NCBI RefSeq assembly: GCF_029892445.1
Contig: NZ_JARXVJ010000001.1
Coordinates: forward strand, 3,534,001-3,598,000
Source: Chryseobacterium sp. H1D6B
Lineage (GTDB): Bacteria; Bacteroidota; Bacteroidia; Flavobacteriales; Weeksellaceae
DNA length: 64,000 nt
Reading direction: 5' to 3'
Shown: one piece after another, positions 42,428 to 51,527 of the stretch
Numbering within the stretch: position 1 is the first letter of the stretch
Layout of the letters: every line of letters begins with the position of its first letter
Notes under the pieces: generated by a model
The model's database searches: none
Told to the model about the DNA's origin: nothing
The model's input: only the letters and a program-made list of their open reading frames with translations
Program-made: the position numbers and the translations under genes

Positions 42428-45334
42428 ATGAATGTAAAAATTACAAAGGGCCTCGGCATCATAGCTGTTCTCTATTTTACAGCTAACTTTAACGCTCAAA
42501 ATAGAGCCAACGATACTATTCCTAAAGAACAGAAAATAGAGGAGGTTGTGATGATTGGTTATGGTACTCAAAAGAAGAGTAATGTAACCGGAGCTATATC
42601 AAGTATAAAAGCTTCCGATATTGAAGATGTTCCTACCGGAAGACCAGAGCAGATTCTGCAGGGAAGGGCAGCGGGTGTATCCGTAATTTCCAACTCGGGC
42701 CAGCCCGGATCTCCTGCAACAGTAAGAGTTCGTGGTATTACTAGTTTTGGAGCGGGAAGTAATGATCCTCTCTGGGTAGTTGACGGAATTGTTGTTGACA
42801 ATATTGCGTGGCTGAACCAGTCTGATATTGAAGGGATGGAAATTCTAAAAGACGGGGCTTCGGCTGCAATTTATGGTGTTTCCGCGGCAAGAGGGGTAAT
42901 CCTGATCACAACCAAAAAGGGAACTAAAGGAAAATTAAATCTTTCCTATAATGGATTCTTTGGAGTAGGAAGTGCCAGTAAAAAGCTTGATCTGTTAGAT
43001 GCTTCTCAATATGCAATGATTAGAAATGAAGCGAATACCAACGACGGAAGAGCACCCATATTTTCGAATCCATCATCGTACGGAATAGGCACAGACTGGC
43101 AGAAAGAAATCTTCAATTCTGCTCAGCGTTCTTCTCATGAATTCAGTATCAACGGAGGAAGTGATAAATCTACCTATTATGCTTCTTTCGGATATTACGA
43201 CCAGCAGGGTATCGTACTGCGTGATATTTCCAATTATAAAAGAATTAACGCCAGATTAAACTCAACTCATAAGGTACTGGACTTTTTAACAGTAGGACAG
43301 ACTTTCGCCTACACCCACACAAAATCTCAGGGAATTAATGAAAACGGTGAATTTGGAGGACCTTTAAGTTCTGCGATCAACCTTGACCCGATGACTCCGG
43401 CAATTGTTACTAATGGAATCGCCAATCAGCCGTTTCCTAGTGATTATAATAGCCCGAACATCGTTCGTGACCCAAATGGAAATCCTTACGGGATCTCGCA
43501 TTTCGTAAATAAAGAAATGACCAATCCATTAGCCTTCCAGCAGACACAATTAGGAAAATATAAATGGACAGATGATATTGTTGCAAATGTATTTGCTGAA
43601 GTAAAATTTAATAAACATTTGACTTTTAAATCAAGTGCAAACGGAAAAATGTCTTATTGGGGGAATCAGGGCTTTACTCCTGTAGCTTATTTAAGTCCGT
43701 CCAGCAAAACTGATTTTAATAATTTATTCAGACAAATTGAAAAAAAGTTTGAGTGGAGTACAGAAAATACCATTACTTATCAGAATAAATTTGGACAGCA
43801 CAGTTTAAACGTATTATTAGGACAGGGATATTACGAATATAATATTTCTTCCGGCCAGAATACTACTTATAAAAATCTGCCTACTAATAATTGGTATGAA
43901 GCTTCTTTTAATTTTGATATCTCACAATCAGACAGAGCTACTGCAGCGTGGGATGGAAAGGAAACACATAAGGCCTCATATTTTGCCAGAGTGGTGTATG
44001 ATTATGCTAATAAATATTTATTTACAGGAACGATCCGTAGAGATGGGTCTTCAAGGTTCGGAAGTGATAATCATTGGGGATACTTTCCGGCGATGTCATT
44101 AGGATGGAATGTATCTAATGAAGATTTCTGGCCTCAGAATAATATTGTAAATAGTTTGAAATTTAGAGGCGGCTATGGGGTACTAGGAAATGACGGAATT
44201 GATGATTTCCAATATGCTAACTTTTTGATACCAGGAAGCAATTATACTTTTGGAGATAATATCATCCGTATAGGATATGCACCAAGTACATTGGAGAATC
44301 CTGGTTTGAAATGGGAGAGAACTTCCCAGCTGAATATTGCTGCAGACCTTAAAATCTTTAAAAATTTCGACCTTTCAGTGGATGTTTATAGAAAAAAGAG
44401 TAATGACATTTTAAGAAAAGTGGAGCTTCCGGGTTATCTTGGATTAATTAATAATCCATGGAGAAATGTGGGAGATATGAATAATGACGGGATAGAAATA
44501 AGCTTAGGATATAGAAAAAATTGGGGTGATTTTGGATTTTCTGCCAATGGAAACCTCGGTTATCTTAAAAATCAAATTACAAGAATTGAAGATGATAAAC
44601 CATGGGTGAATTTTGCTTCATTCCAATCAATGGGTAATGTTTCAAGATTGTCCGTCGGAGATTCTTATGGATCTTTCTTTGGCTATAAAAACCTGGGAGT
44701 TTTCCAAAATCAAGCAGAAATTGATGCCTATAGAAGTGCTAACGGAACAATCATTCAGCCTAATGCTAAACCAGGTGATTTTAAACGTTTAGATTCTAAC
44801 GGAGACGGAAAAATTGATGAACAAGATTACATCAACTTAGGTAATTCTGTACCAAAATATACGTTTGGCTTAACATTAAATATGAATTACAAAAACTTTG
44901 ATATTATGATTTTTGCCCAAGGACAGGCCGGAAATAAGATATTTCAAGGGTTGAGAAGACTGGATATCCAGGAAGCGAATTATCAAACGACTATTTTAGA
45001 CCGATGGACAGGAGAGGGAACTTCTAACAGCATCGCAAGAGTTTCACAAGATGATCCCAATCAAAATTACACCAGAATGTCTGATTATTATCTTCAGAAA
45101 GGAGATTATTTACGTTTGAAATTGGTACAGATAGGATATACACTTTCAAAAGAGGTTTCACAGACGATAGGTGCAAACAAGGTGAGATTTTATATTACAG
45201 GAGAGAACTTGGTTACTTTCACTAAATATACAGGATATGATCCTGAAATCGCTGGGGGAGATACTTTTGGAATAGACAGAGCGTATTATCCGCAGGCCAG
45301 AACTTTCCTTTTTGGAGCTAATGTTCAATTTTAA
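42428..45334 (+). CDS. SusC/RagA family TonB-linked outer membrane protein
   Basis: 968 aa. After a signal peptide (about 1-22) a TonB box-like EEVVMIGYGTQKKSNVTGAIS begins the plug domain directly. The usual N-terminal carboxypeptidase-like regulatory domain of SusC proteins is missing. The plug has the SusC signature LQGRAAGVSVISNSGQPGSP and VRVRGITSFG; a 22-strand barrel follows, ending RTFLFGANVQF. It imports glycan fragments through the outer membrane with its SusD partner, encoded 11 bases downstream. It opens the glucan-use operon. Confidence 0.95.
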   Translation: MNVKITKGLGIIAVLYFTANFNAQNRANDTIPKEQKIEEVVMIGYGTQKKSNVTGAISSIKASDIEDVPTGRPEQILQGRAAGVSVISNSGQPGSPATVRVRGITSFGAGSNDPLWVVDGIVVDNIAWLNQSDIEGMEILKDGASAAIYGVSAARGVILITTKKGTKGKLNLSYNGFFGVGSASKKLDLLDASQYAMIRNEANTNDGRAPIFSNPSSYGIGTDWQKEIFNSAQRSSHEFSINGGSDKSTYYASFGYYDQQGIVLRDISNYKRINARLNSTHKVLDFLTVGQTFAYTHTKSQGINENGEFGGPLSSAINLDPMTPAIVTNGIANQPFPSDYNSPNIVRDPNGNPYGISHFVNKEMTNPLAFQQTQLGKYKWTDDIVANVFAEVKFNKHLTFKSSANGKMSYWGNQGFTPVAYLSPSSKTDFNNLFRQIEKKFEWSTENTITYQNKFGQHSLNVLLGQGYYEYNISSGQNTTYKNLPTNNWYEASFNFDISQSDRATAAWDGKETHKASYFARVVYDYANKYLFTGTIRRDGSSRFGSDNHWGYFPAMSLGWNVSNEDFWPQNNIVNSLKFRGGYGVLGNDGIDDFQYANFLIPGSNYTFGDNIIRIGYAPSTLENPGLKWERTSQLNIAADLKIFKNFDLSVDVYRKKSNDILRKVELPGYLGLINNPWRNVGDMNNDGIEISLGYRKNWGDFGFSANGNLGYLKNQITRIEDDKPWVNFASFQSMGNVSRLSVGDSYGSFFGYKNLGVFQNQAEIDAYRSANGTIIQPNAKPGDFKRLDSNGDGKIDEQDYINLGNSVPKYTFGLTLNMNYKNFDIMIFAQGQAGNKIFQGLRRLDIQEANYQTTILDRWTGEGTSNSIARVSQDDPNQNYTRMSDYYLQKGDYLRLKLVQIGYTLSKEVSQTIGANKVRFYITGENLVTFTKYTGYDPEIAGGDTFGIDRAYYPQARTFLFGANVQF

Positions 45335-45345
45335 TCAATCAAAAA

Positions 45346-46890
45346 ATGAAAAATAGAAGATTTATATATAGAAGTGTATCTGTTTTATTATTAACAGGTA
45401 TGAGTTTTGGGGCTGTATCTTGCAGTAACAGTAACCTTGAAGATGTACAGAACACCGGGACCTTTGATTCAAGTAATTATTTTAAAAATGAAGAACAGTC
45501 TTTTTCTGGTTTGGTAGCTGTTTATGATCTGCTGAGAAAATATTCCGGCGGATTTGAAAACCAGGTTACTTTCGTGAATGCCGCGTCGGATGATTTCTAT
45601 TCTGGAGGAGGAAGCTCTACAGATGGTGCAGGAATCCAGGGTTTCTCAAATTATACGATCAATCCTATCATCATGCCTCTAAGCTATTGGAAAGATTATT
45701 ACCAGGGAATTGCAAGAGCGAATCTTTTACTGGATAGAATTCCTAATGCCAATATGAATGACCAGACAAGAAAAAGATTTATTGCAGAAGCTAAAGTTTT
45801 AAGATCATTGTATTATTTTGAACTGCTGAGAACGTTCAGAAATATTCCGCTGATCCTAAAACCTATCTTAGCGGATGATGATTTTTACAATATTCCCCAG
45901 GCTAATCCGGCTGATGTATATGCACAGATAGAATCAGATATTGTTGCTGCGGTTAATGATCTGCCTGTTTCTATTGCAGCAGACAATAAAGCGGAAGTGG
46001 GAAGAATTACACAGGGTACTGCGCGTGCTATTTTAGGAAAGATCTATTTATATAATAAGAAAAATTCAGAAGCGGCGGCCCAGTTTCAATTAGTGAATGG
46101 AACTCCCGGACAGACCAGCCAGTATGGATATCATCTGGTGGCCAATTTTGCAGACTTATGGAAGGTAGATAATAAATTTACTACAGAATCTATTTTAGAA
46201 GTAATGCATACTACTAAAAGTAATGCAGACTGGCCGTTTTGGGGAACTGGAAAAGATGAAGGGAATTCCATTAATGTTATGCTGGGGATTATTTCTTATG
46301 GACGTATAACCACAACTCCTAATAACGACGCTCCAAGTATTTATTCAGGCTGGGGCTTTAATCCGGTAACTGAAGATCTATTTAATTTTATGCAGGGTGA
46401 TCCTCGTCTGGATGCAACTATTTTCAATGCTAAAAAATTAAAACAAGAAAATAAAATTTCTTATTCCAGCGGGTATAAAGACACGGGATATTTCTTAAAC
46501 AAGTATCTGCCGAGAACTTCTGATGTATCTACAGATCCAGGACCTTCAGAATTGAATTTCCGCCAAAATTATATTGCCATAAGATTAGCAGATACTTACT
46601 TAATGGAAGCAGAAGCATTGGGAGGTTCAGGAGCAAGAGCGCAGGCTTTATTGGATGCTGTAAGAGCAAGAGTTGGTTTAGCATCAGTTCCTGTTTCTAT
46701 GCAGGCTATTAAAGATGAAAGAAGAAGAGAACTTGCAGGAGAAGGACACAGATGGTTCGACTTGGTAAGATGGGGAGATGCTCCGGCTAAATTAGGATCA
46801 AGAGGCTTTATTGCAGGCAGAAATGAGGTCCTGCCAATTCCTTTCAATGAATTAGTCAATACAGCTTTACAACAAAATCCTGGCTATTAA
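45346..46890 (+). CDS. SusD/RagB family lipoprotein
   Basis: 514 aa. The signal ends in lipobox GAVSC (about residue 26). It has TPR-like helices typical of SusD (RFIAEAKVLRSLYYFELLRTF) and the C-terminal signature DERRRELAGEGHRWFDLVRWG. It is the surface lid that binds glycan and delivers it to SusC. It lies between susC (11 bases) and a GH30 gene (2 bases). Confidence 0.96.
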   Translation: MKNRRFIYRSVSVLLLTGMSFGAVSCSNSNLEDVQNTGTFDSSNYFKNEEQSFSGLVAVYDLLRKYSGGFENQVTFVNAASDDFYSGGGSSTDGAGIQGFSNYTINPIIMPLSYWKDYYQGIARANLLLDRIPNANMNDQTRKRFIAEAKVLRSLYYFELLRTFRNIPLILKPILADDDFYNIPQANPADVYAQIESDIVAAVNDLPVSIAADNKAEVGRITQGTARAILGKIYLYNKKNSEAAAQFQLVNGTPGQTSQYGYHLVANFADLWKVDNKFTTESILEVMHTTKSNADWPFWGTGKDEGNSINVMLGIISYGRITTTPNNDAPSIYSGWGFNPVTEDLFNFMQGDPRLDATIFNAKKLKQENKISYSSGYKDTGYFLNKYLPRTSDVSTDPGPSELNFRQNYIAIRLADTYLMEAEALGGSGARAQALLDAVRARVGLASVPVSMQAIKDERRRELAGEGHRWFDLVRWGDAPAKLGSRGFIAGRNEVLPIPFNELVNTALQQNPGY

Positions 46891-46892
46891 AT

Positions 46893-48326
46893 ATGAAGTT
46901 TCACAGTTTATATAGTTTCTTTTTAAAAAGTACTGCACTGCTATTCAGCGGTGTGGTACTTTTGCCTCTGTCATCTTGTAAATCAAATCCGGTAAAAAAT
47001 GAAAATGAAGTTCAGATCTGGCTTACCAAAGGAGATGAAAGCATAAAATTACAGCAGCAGCATCCAGTGTTTTTTGTAAATAATGCAGACAGCGGCCAAC
47101 ATATTGAAATTGATGACTCTCAAAAGTTTCAATATGTTGACGGCTTCGGTTATACATTAACAGGAGGAAGTGTTGAAGTGATCAACAGACTTTCACAGCC
47201 GAAAAGAAAAGCATTGCTTCATGAGCTTTTTGGAAATGATAAAAACTCAATTGGGGTAAGTTATTTGAGATTGAGTATCGGTGCTTCAGATCTTGACGGC
47301 GGAGTTTTTTCCTATGATGATCTTCCTGAAGGCCAGACAGATAATTCTCTCTCTCATTTCAGTTTGGCAAGAGACAAAGATTTGACAGCCATGTTAAAAG
47401 AAATTTTAACCATCAATCCAAAGATAAGAATCATTGCGGCACCCTGGTCTACCCCGGTATGGATGAAAGACAATGGAAAATCAAAAGGAGGAAGCTTAAA
47501 ACCTGAATATTACTGTGTTTATGCTGATTATTTTGTTAAATATATTCAGGGAATGAAGAAAGAAGGAATTACAATCGATGCTGTAACCCCTCAAAACGAA
47601 CCTTTGCACCCAGGAAATAATCCTAGTCTGTACATGAGTTCCGACCAGCAGAAAGAATTTATTAAAAATCACCTGGGACCCATTTTTAAATCTAACGGAG
47701 TTAAAACCAAGATTGTAGTTTACGACCACAACTGCAACAAGCCGGAATATGCGACAAATATTCTAGCCGATCCGAAGGCTTACCAATATATTGACGGTTC
47801 TGCTTTCCATTTATATGAAGGTGAAATCTCCGCTTTAAGCACTGTTCATGATGCTTTTCCAAATAAAAATTTGTATTTTACGGAGCAGTGGACAGGAGCA
47901 AAAGGAACTTTTAATGAAGATTTAAACTGGCATACCAAAAATGTGATTATCGGCTCTATGAGAAACTGGAGTAAAACAGCATTAGAATGGAATGTAGCCA
48001 ATGATCCTCAATACAAGCCTCATACAGAAGGAGGCTGTACTGAATGTAAAGGAGCAGTTACCATTTCAGACAGTGAAAACTTTACAAGAAATGTTGCTTA
48101 TTACATTATTGCCCATGCATCAAAATTTATCCCTGCTGATTCACAAAGAATAGCTTCTACCCAGACAGACGATCTTTCGACAGCAGCTTTTGTAACACCT
48201 GCAGGAAAAAGAGTTCTGATTGTACAGAACAACAGTAAAAAGGAAGAATCCTTTACTATAAAATATAACGGAAAATCAGCTTCTGTAAGCCTTTCAGGGA
48301 ATTCAGTTGCAACATATATTTTTTAA
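46893..48326 (+). CDS. GH30 beta-glycosidase, lipoprotein (likely endo-beta-1,6-glucanase)
   Basis: 477 aa. Lipobox LSSC (about residue 29). GH30 signatures are VDGFGYTLTGGS, TPQNEPLHPGNN (acid/base, E236) and NLYFTEQWTGAKG (nucleophile, E331), then a C-terminal beta sandwich. The sequence resembles the GH30 subgroup acting on beta-1,6-glucan, but the subfamily is not certain by eye. As a lipoprotein it is probably on the cell surface and cuts long chains before SusCD import. Gap to susD 2 bases, to GH3 9 bases. Confidence 0.9.
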   Translation: MKFHSLYSFFLKSTALLFSGVVLLPLSSCKSNPVKNENEVQIWLTKGDESIKLQQQHPVFFVNNADSGQHIEIDDSQKFQYVDGFGYTLTGGSVEVINRLSQPKRKALLHELFGNDKNSIGVSYLRLSIGASDLDGGVFSYDDLPEGQTDNSLSHFSLARDKDLTAMLKEILTINPKIRIIAAPWSTPVWMKDNGKSKGGSLKPEYYCVYADYFVKYIQGMKKEGITIDAVTPQNEPLHPGNNPSLYMSSDQQKEFIKNHLGPIFKSNGVKTKIVVYDHNCNKPEYATNILADPKAYQYIDGSAFHLYEGEISALSTVHDAFPNKNLYFTEQWTGAKGTFNEDLNWHTKNVIIGSMRNWSKTALEWNVANDPQYKPHTEGGCTECKGAVTISDSENFTRNVAYYIIAHASKFIPADSQRIASTQTDDLSTAAFVTPAGKRVLIVQNNSKKEESFTIKYNGKSASVSLSGNSVATYIF

Positions 48327-48335
48327 ATAACAGCT

Positions 48336-50558
48336 ATGAAGAAAAGATATCTTTTATTATTGCTTTCAGTATTCGGAATCAGTGCATCAGCACAAAAATC
48401 GATCGATCAAAGAGTTTCTGAATTATTGTCTAAAATGACTTTAGAAGAAAAAGTAGGCCAGCTGGTTCAATACAGCGGTTTCGAATACGCCACAGGACCA
48501 CAGAATTCAAATTCCGCCACTGTTCTGGATGAAATAAAAAAAGGTAAGGTAGGTTCTATGCTCAATGTGATGGGTGCAGAAGAAACCAGATCTTTCCAAA
48601 AATTAGCTTTACAGTCCCGTTTAAAAATTCCCTTATTATTCGGACAGGATGTTATCCACGGGTACAGAACTACATTTCCTGTCAATCTTGGGCAGGCGGC
48701 AAGCTGGGATCTGGGATTAATAGAAAAATCAGAAAGAATTGCAGCAACAGAAGCATCTGCCTACGGCATCCACTGGACTTTTGCTCCGATGGTAGATATT
48801 GCAAGAGATCCGAGATGGGGAAGAGTAATGGAAGGTTCCGGTGAAGATACTTATCTGGGAACACAGATAGGAGTAGCAAGGATTAAAGGTTTTCAGGGAA
48901 AAGGTCTTGGGAGTCTTGATGCGGTTATGGCCTGTGCAAAACATTTTGCAGCATATGGGGCAGCAGTAGGCGGAAGAGATTATAATTCTGTCGATATGAG
49001 TTTAAGACAATTGAATGAAACTTATCTGCCGCCGTTTAAAGCCGTTGCTGAAGCAGGTGCCGCCACTTTCATGAATTCTTTTAATGATATCAACGGAATT
49101 CCTGCAACCGCAAATAAATATATTTTAAGAAATTTATTAAAAGATCAATGGAATTATAAAGGTTTTGTAGTTTCAGACTGGGGAAGTATCGGAGAAATGA
49201 TTGCCCACGGATATGCAAAAGATAAAACTGAAGCCGCAGAAAAAGCAATACTGGCCGGAAGTGATATGGATATGGAAAGCCATGTTTACATGACGGAGCT
49301 TCCAAAATTAGTTAAAGAAGGAAAAGTAGATGTTAAATTCATTGATGATGCGGCAAGAAGGATTCTGACTAAAAAGTTTGAAATGGGATTATTTGATGAT
49401 CCGTTCAGATTCAGTAATGAAAAAAGACAGAAGGAGCAGCTCAATAATCAGGAAAACAGAAAGTTCGGAAGAGAATTTGGTTCAAAAAGTATGGTCTTAT
49501 TAAAAAATCAAAATAATATACTGCCGCTTTCAAAATCAACTAAAACGATTGCTTTAATCGGCCCTTTTGGAAAAGAAACAACAGCCAACCACGGATTTTG
49601 GTCAGTGGCGTTTAAAGATGATAATCAGAGAATCATCACTCAATTTGACGGTATTAAAAATCAATTAGATAAACATTCAACCTTATTATATGCAAAAGGC
49701 TGCAATGCAGATGATCAGGACAGATCAATGTTTGCAGAAGCTGTAGAAACAGCAAAAAAAGCAGATGTTGTGATTATGACATTAGGAGAAGGCCATGCAA
49801 TGAGCGGAGAAGCAAAAAGCAGAAGCAATCTCCATTTTTCCGGTGTTCAGGAAGAATTATTGAAAGAAATTGCGAAAACCGGAAAACCAATTGTTTTAAT
49901 GGTCAATGCAGGAAGACCGCTTGTTTTCGACTGGGCAGCAGATAATATCCCGGCAATTGTATACACTTGGTGGCTGGGAACAGAAGCTGGAAATTCTATT
50001 GCAGATGTTCTTTTCGGAACGGTAAATCCTGCAGGAAAATTACCAATGACTTTCCCAAGAACAGAAGGGCAGATTCCGGTTTATTACAACCATTACAATA
50101 CAGGAAGACCGGCTAAAAATCCAACCGACAGAAATTATGTTTCAGCGTATATCGATTTAGATAATACTCCAAAATTCCCTTTTGGGTACGGATTAAGCTA
50201 CACTCAATTTAAATATTCTGACATGACATTGAATTCTTCAGATCTTAAAGGAAACCAGACTTTAAATATCAGCGTGAATCTTTCAAACACTGGAAGTTAT
50301 GACGGAGAAGAAGTCGTACAGCTTTATATCAGAGACTTATTCGGTAAAGTAGTGAGACCGGTAAAAGAGCTGAAAGGTTTTCAAAAAATATTCCTTAAAA
50401 AAGGAGAAAGCAGAAATATTAATTTCAAATTAACTCCAGAAGATTTAAAATTCTTCGATGATGAATTAAATTACGATTGGGAAAGCGGTGAATTTGATAT
50501 TATGATCGGAACGAATTCTCAAGACGTACAGACTAAAAGAATTAACTGGGTTAAATAA
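48336..50558 (+). CDS. bglX: GH3 beta-glucosidase
   Basis: 740 aa, signal peptide about 1-19. The TIM barrel has LLFGQDVIHGYRTTFP, GSGEDTYLG, KHFAAYG and GFVVSDWGS (nucleophile, D281). The second domain has LLKNQNNILPL and GEGHAMSGEA (acid/base region), and a fibronectin III-like C-terminus (FGYGLSYTQF onward) completes the BglX architecture. It releases glucose from beta-glucan oligosaccharides in the periplasm. It is in the operon between two glycanase genes. Confidence 0.94.
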   Translation: MKKRYLLLLLSVFGISASAQKSIDQRVSELLSKMTLEEKVGQLVQYSGFEYATGPQNSNSATVLDEIKKGKVGSMLNVMGAEETRSFQKLALQSRLKIPLLFGQDVIHGYRTTFPVNLGQAASWDLGLIEKSERIAATEASAYGIHWTFAPMVDIARDPRWGRVMEGSGEDTYLGTQIGVARIKGFQGKGLGSLDAVMACAKHFAAYGAAVGGRDYNSVDMSLRQLNETYLPPFKAVAEAGAATFMNSFNDINGIPATANKYILRNLLKDQWNYKGFVVSDWGSIGEMIAHGYAKDKTEAAEKAILAGSDMDMESHVYMTELPKLVKEGKVDVKFIDDAARRILTKKFEMGLFDDPFRFSNEKRQKEQLNNQENRKFGREFGSKSMVLLKNQNNILPLSKSTKTIALIGPFGKETTANHGFWSVAFKDDNQRIITQFDGIKNQLDKHSTLLYAKGCNADDQDRSMFAEAVETAKKADVVIMTLGEGHAMSGEAKSRSNLHFSGVQEELLKEIAKTGKPIVLMVNAGRPLVFDWAADNIPAIVYTWWLGTEAGNSIADVLFGTVNPAGKLPMTFPRTEGQIPVYYNHYNTGRPAKNPTDRNYVSAYIDLDNTPKFPFGYGLSYTQFKYSDMTLNSSDLKGNQTLNISVNLSNTGSYDGEEVVQLYIRDLFGKVVRPVKELKGFQKIFLKKGESRNINFKLTPEDLKFFDDELNYDWESGEFDIMIGTNSQDVQTKRINWVK

Positions 50559-50615
50559 AATTAACCTAGATCTGTAAAATTAATTGTAATACATACTATA
50601 AACTAATTGTTATCA

Positions 50616-50672
50616 ATAGAAGCGGGCTTCAGCCCGTTTTACAATAAAAAAAGAATCACCGGCTTCAGCCAA
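50616..50672. repeat. Dispersed GGCTTCAGCC-type repeat inside the operon
   Basis: AGCGGGCTTCAGCCCG (dyad CGGGCT/AGCCCG) and a second block CCGGCTTCAGCC lie between the GH3 and GH16 genes. The longest gap in the operon (120 bases) is due to this element. If transcribed it forms a hairpin in the polycistronic mRNA. It would be translated as 24 spurious residues if the GH16 gene were started upstream. Confidence 0.5.
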
Positions 50673-50678
50673 AACTTA

Positions 50679-51488
50679 ATGAAAATAAAAATCCAAAATA
50701 TCATTTATGTGTTTACAGGAACGGTTCTGGCTTTTTCTATTTTAAGCTGCGCGTCCAATAAACCTGATTCCAACAGAAAATTGATCTGGAACGATGAATT
50801 TAACGGAAAAGGCCTGCCTGATTCATCAAAATGGAACTATGATACCGGCGGCAGCGGATACGGAAATAATGAAGCTCAGTTCTATACAAAAGCCCGGCTG
50901 GAAAATGCAAGAGTAGAAAAAGGAAATCTGATTATCGAAGCTCGGAAAGAAGACTGGGAGAATAATAAATATACTTCGGCAAGACTTTTAACCAAAGGAA
51001 AATTTTCATTTCAATATGGAACAGTGGAAGTAAGAGCCAGACTTCCAAAAGGACGCGGAACATGGCCTGCAATATGGATGATGAGTGAAAATATGAAGAA
51101 ATGGCCGGATGACGGAGAGCTGGATATTATGGAACATGTAGGTTTTAATCCAGGTTATATTCATGCTTCGGTACACACGAAAAAATACAATCATATTCTG
51201 GGCACCCAAAAAACTGATACTTTGATCGTAAAAGATGTAAGCGAAAAGTTTCATGTTTACAAAGCTGAATGGACGCCGGAAAAAATAGATGTTTATATCG
51301 ATGGTCAAAAATTTTTCACTTATGAAAATAAAGAGAAAACGTATGAAGCGTGGCCTTTTGACCAGCCTTATTTTATCATTTTAAATGCAGCGGTCGGCGG
51401 ATTTTGGGGCGGTAAAGAAGGAATTGATGATTCCATTTTCCCTCAAAAGTATTATATAGATTATGTACGGGTATATCAAAATAAATAA
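50679..51488 (+). CDS. GH16 endo-beta-1,3-glucanase (laminarinase-like), lipoprotein
   Basis: 269 aa from the ATG at 50679. An earlier in-frame start (50607) would put 24 residues coded by an intergenic repeat before the signal, so it was rejected. Lipobox LSCA is clear (IYVFTGTVLAFSILSC). The catalytic motif is ELDIMEHVG (E147 nucleophile and E152 acid/base), with GTWPAIWMM and FDQPYFIILNAAVGG typical of laminarinases. It cuts internal beta-1,3-glucan bonds at the surface. It is in the operon after GH3. Confidence 0.92.
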   Translation: MKIKIQNIIYVFTGTVLAFSILSCASNKPDSNRKLIWNDEFNGKGLPDSSKWNYDTGGSGYGNNEAQFYTKARLENARVEKGNLIIEARKEDWENNKYTSARLLTKGKFSFQYGTVEVRARLPKGRGTWPAIWMMSENMKKWPDDGELDIMEHVGFNPGYIHASVHTKKYNHILGTQKTDTLIVKDVSEKFHVYKAEWTPEKIDVYIDGQKFFTYENKEKTYEAWPFDQPYFIILNAAVGGFWGGKEGIDDSIFPQKYYIDYVRVYQNK

Positions 51489-51527
51489 TGAAGTGAGAAG
51501 ACGTTTTTCACGTTAAATAAATAAAAT

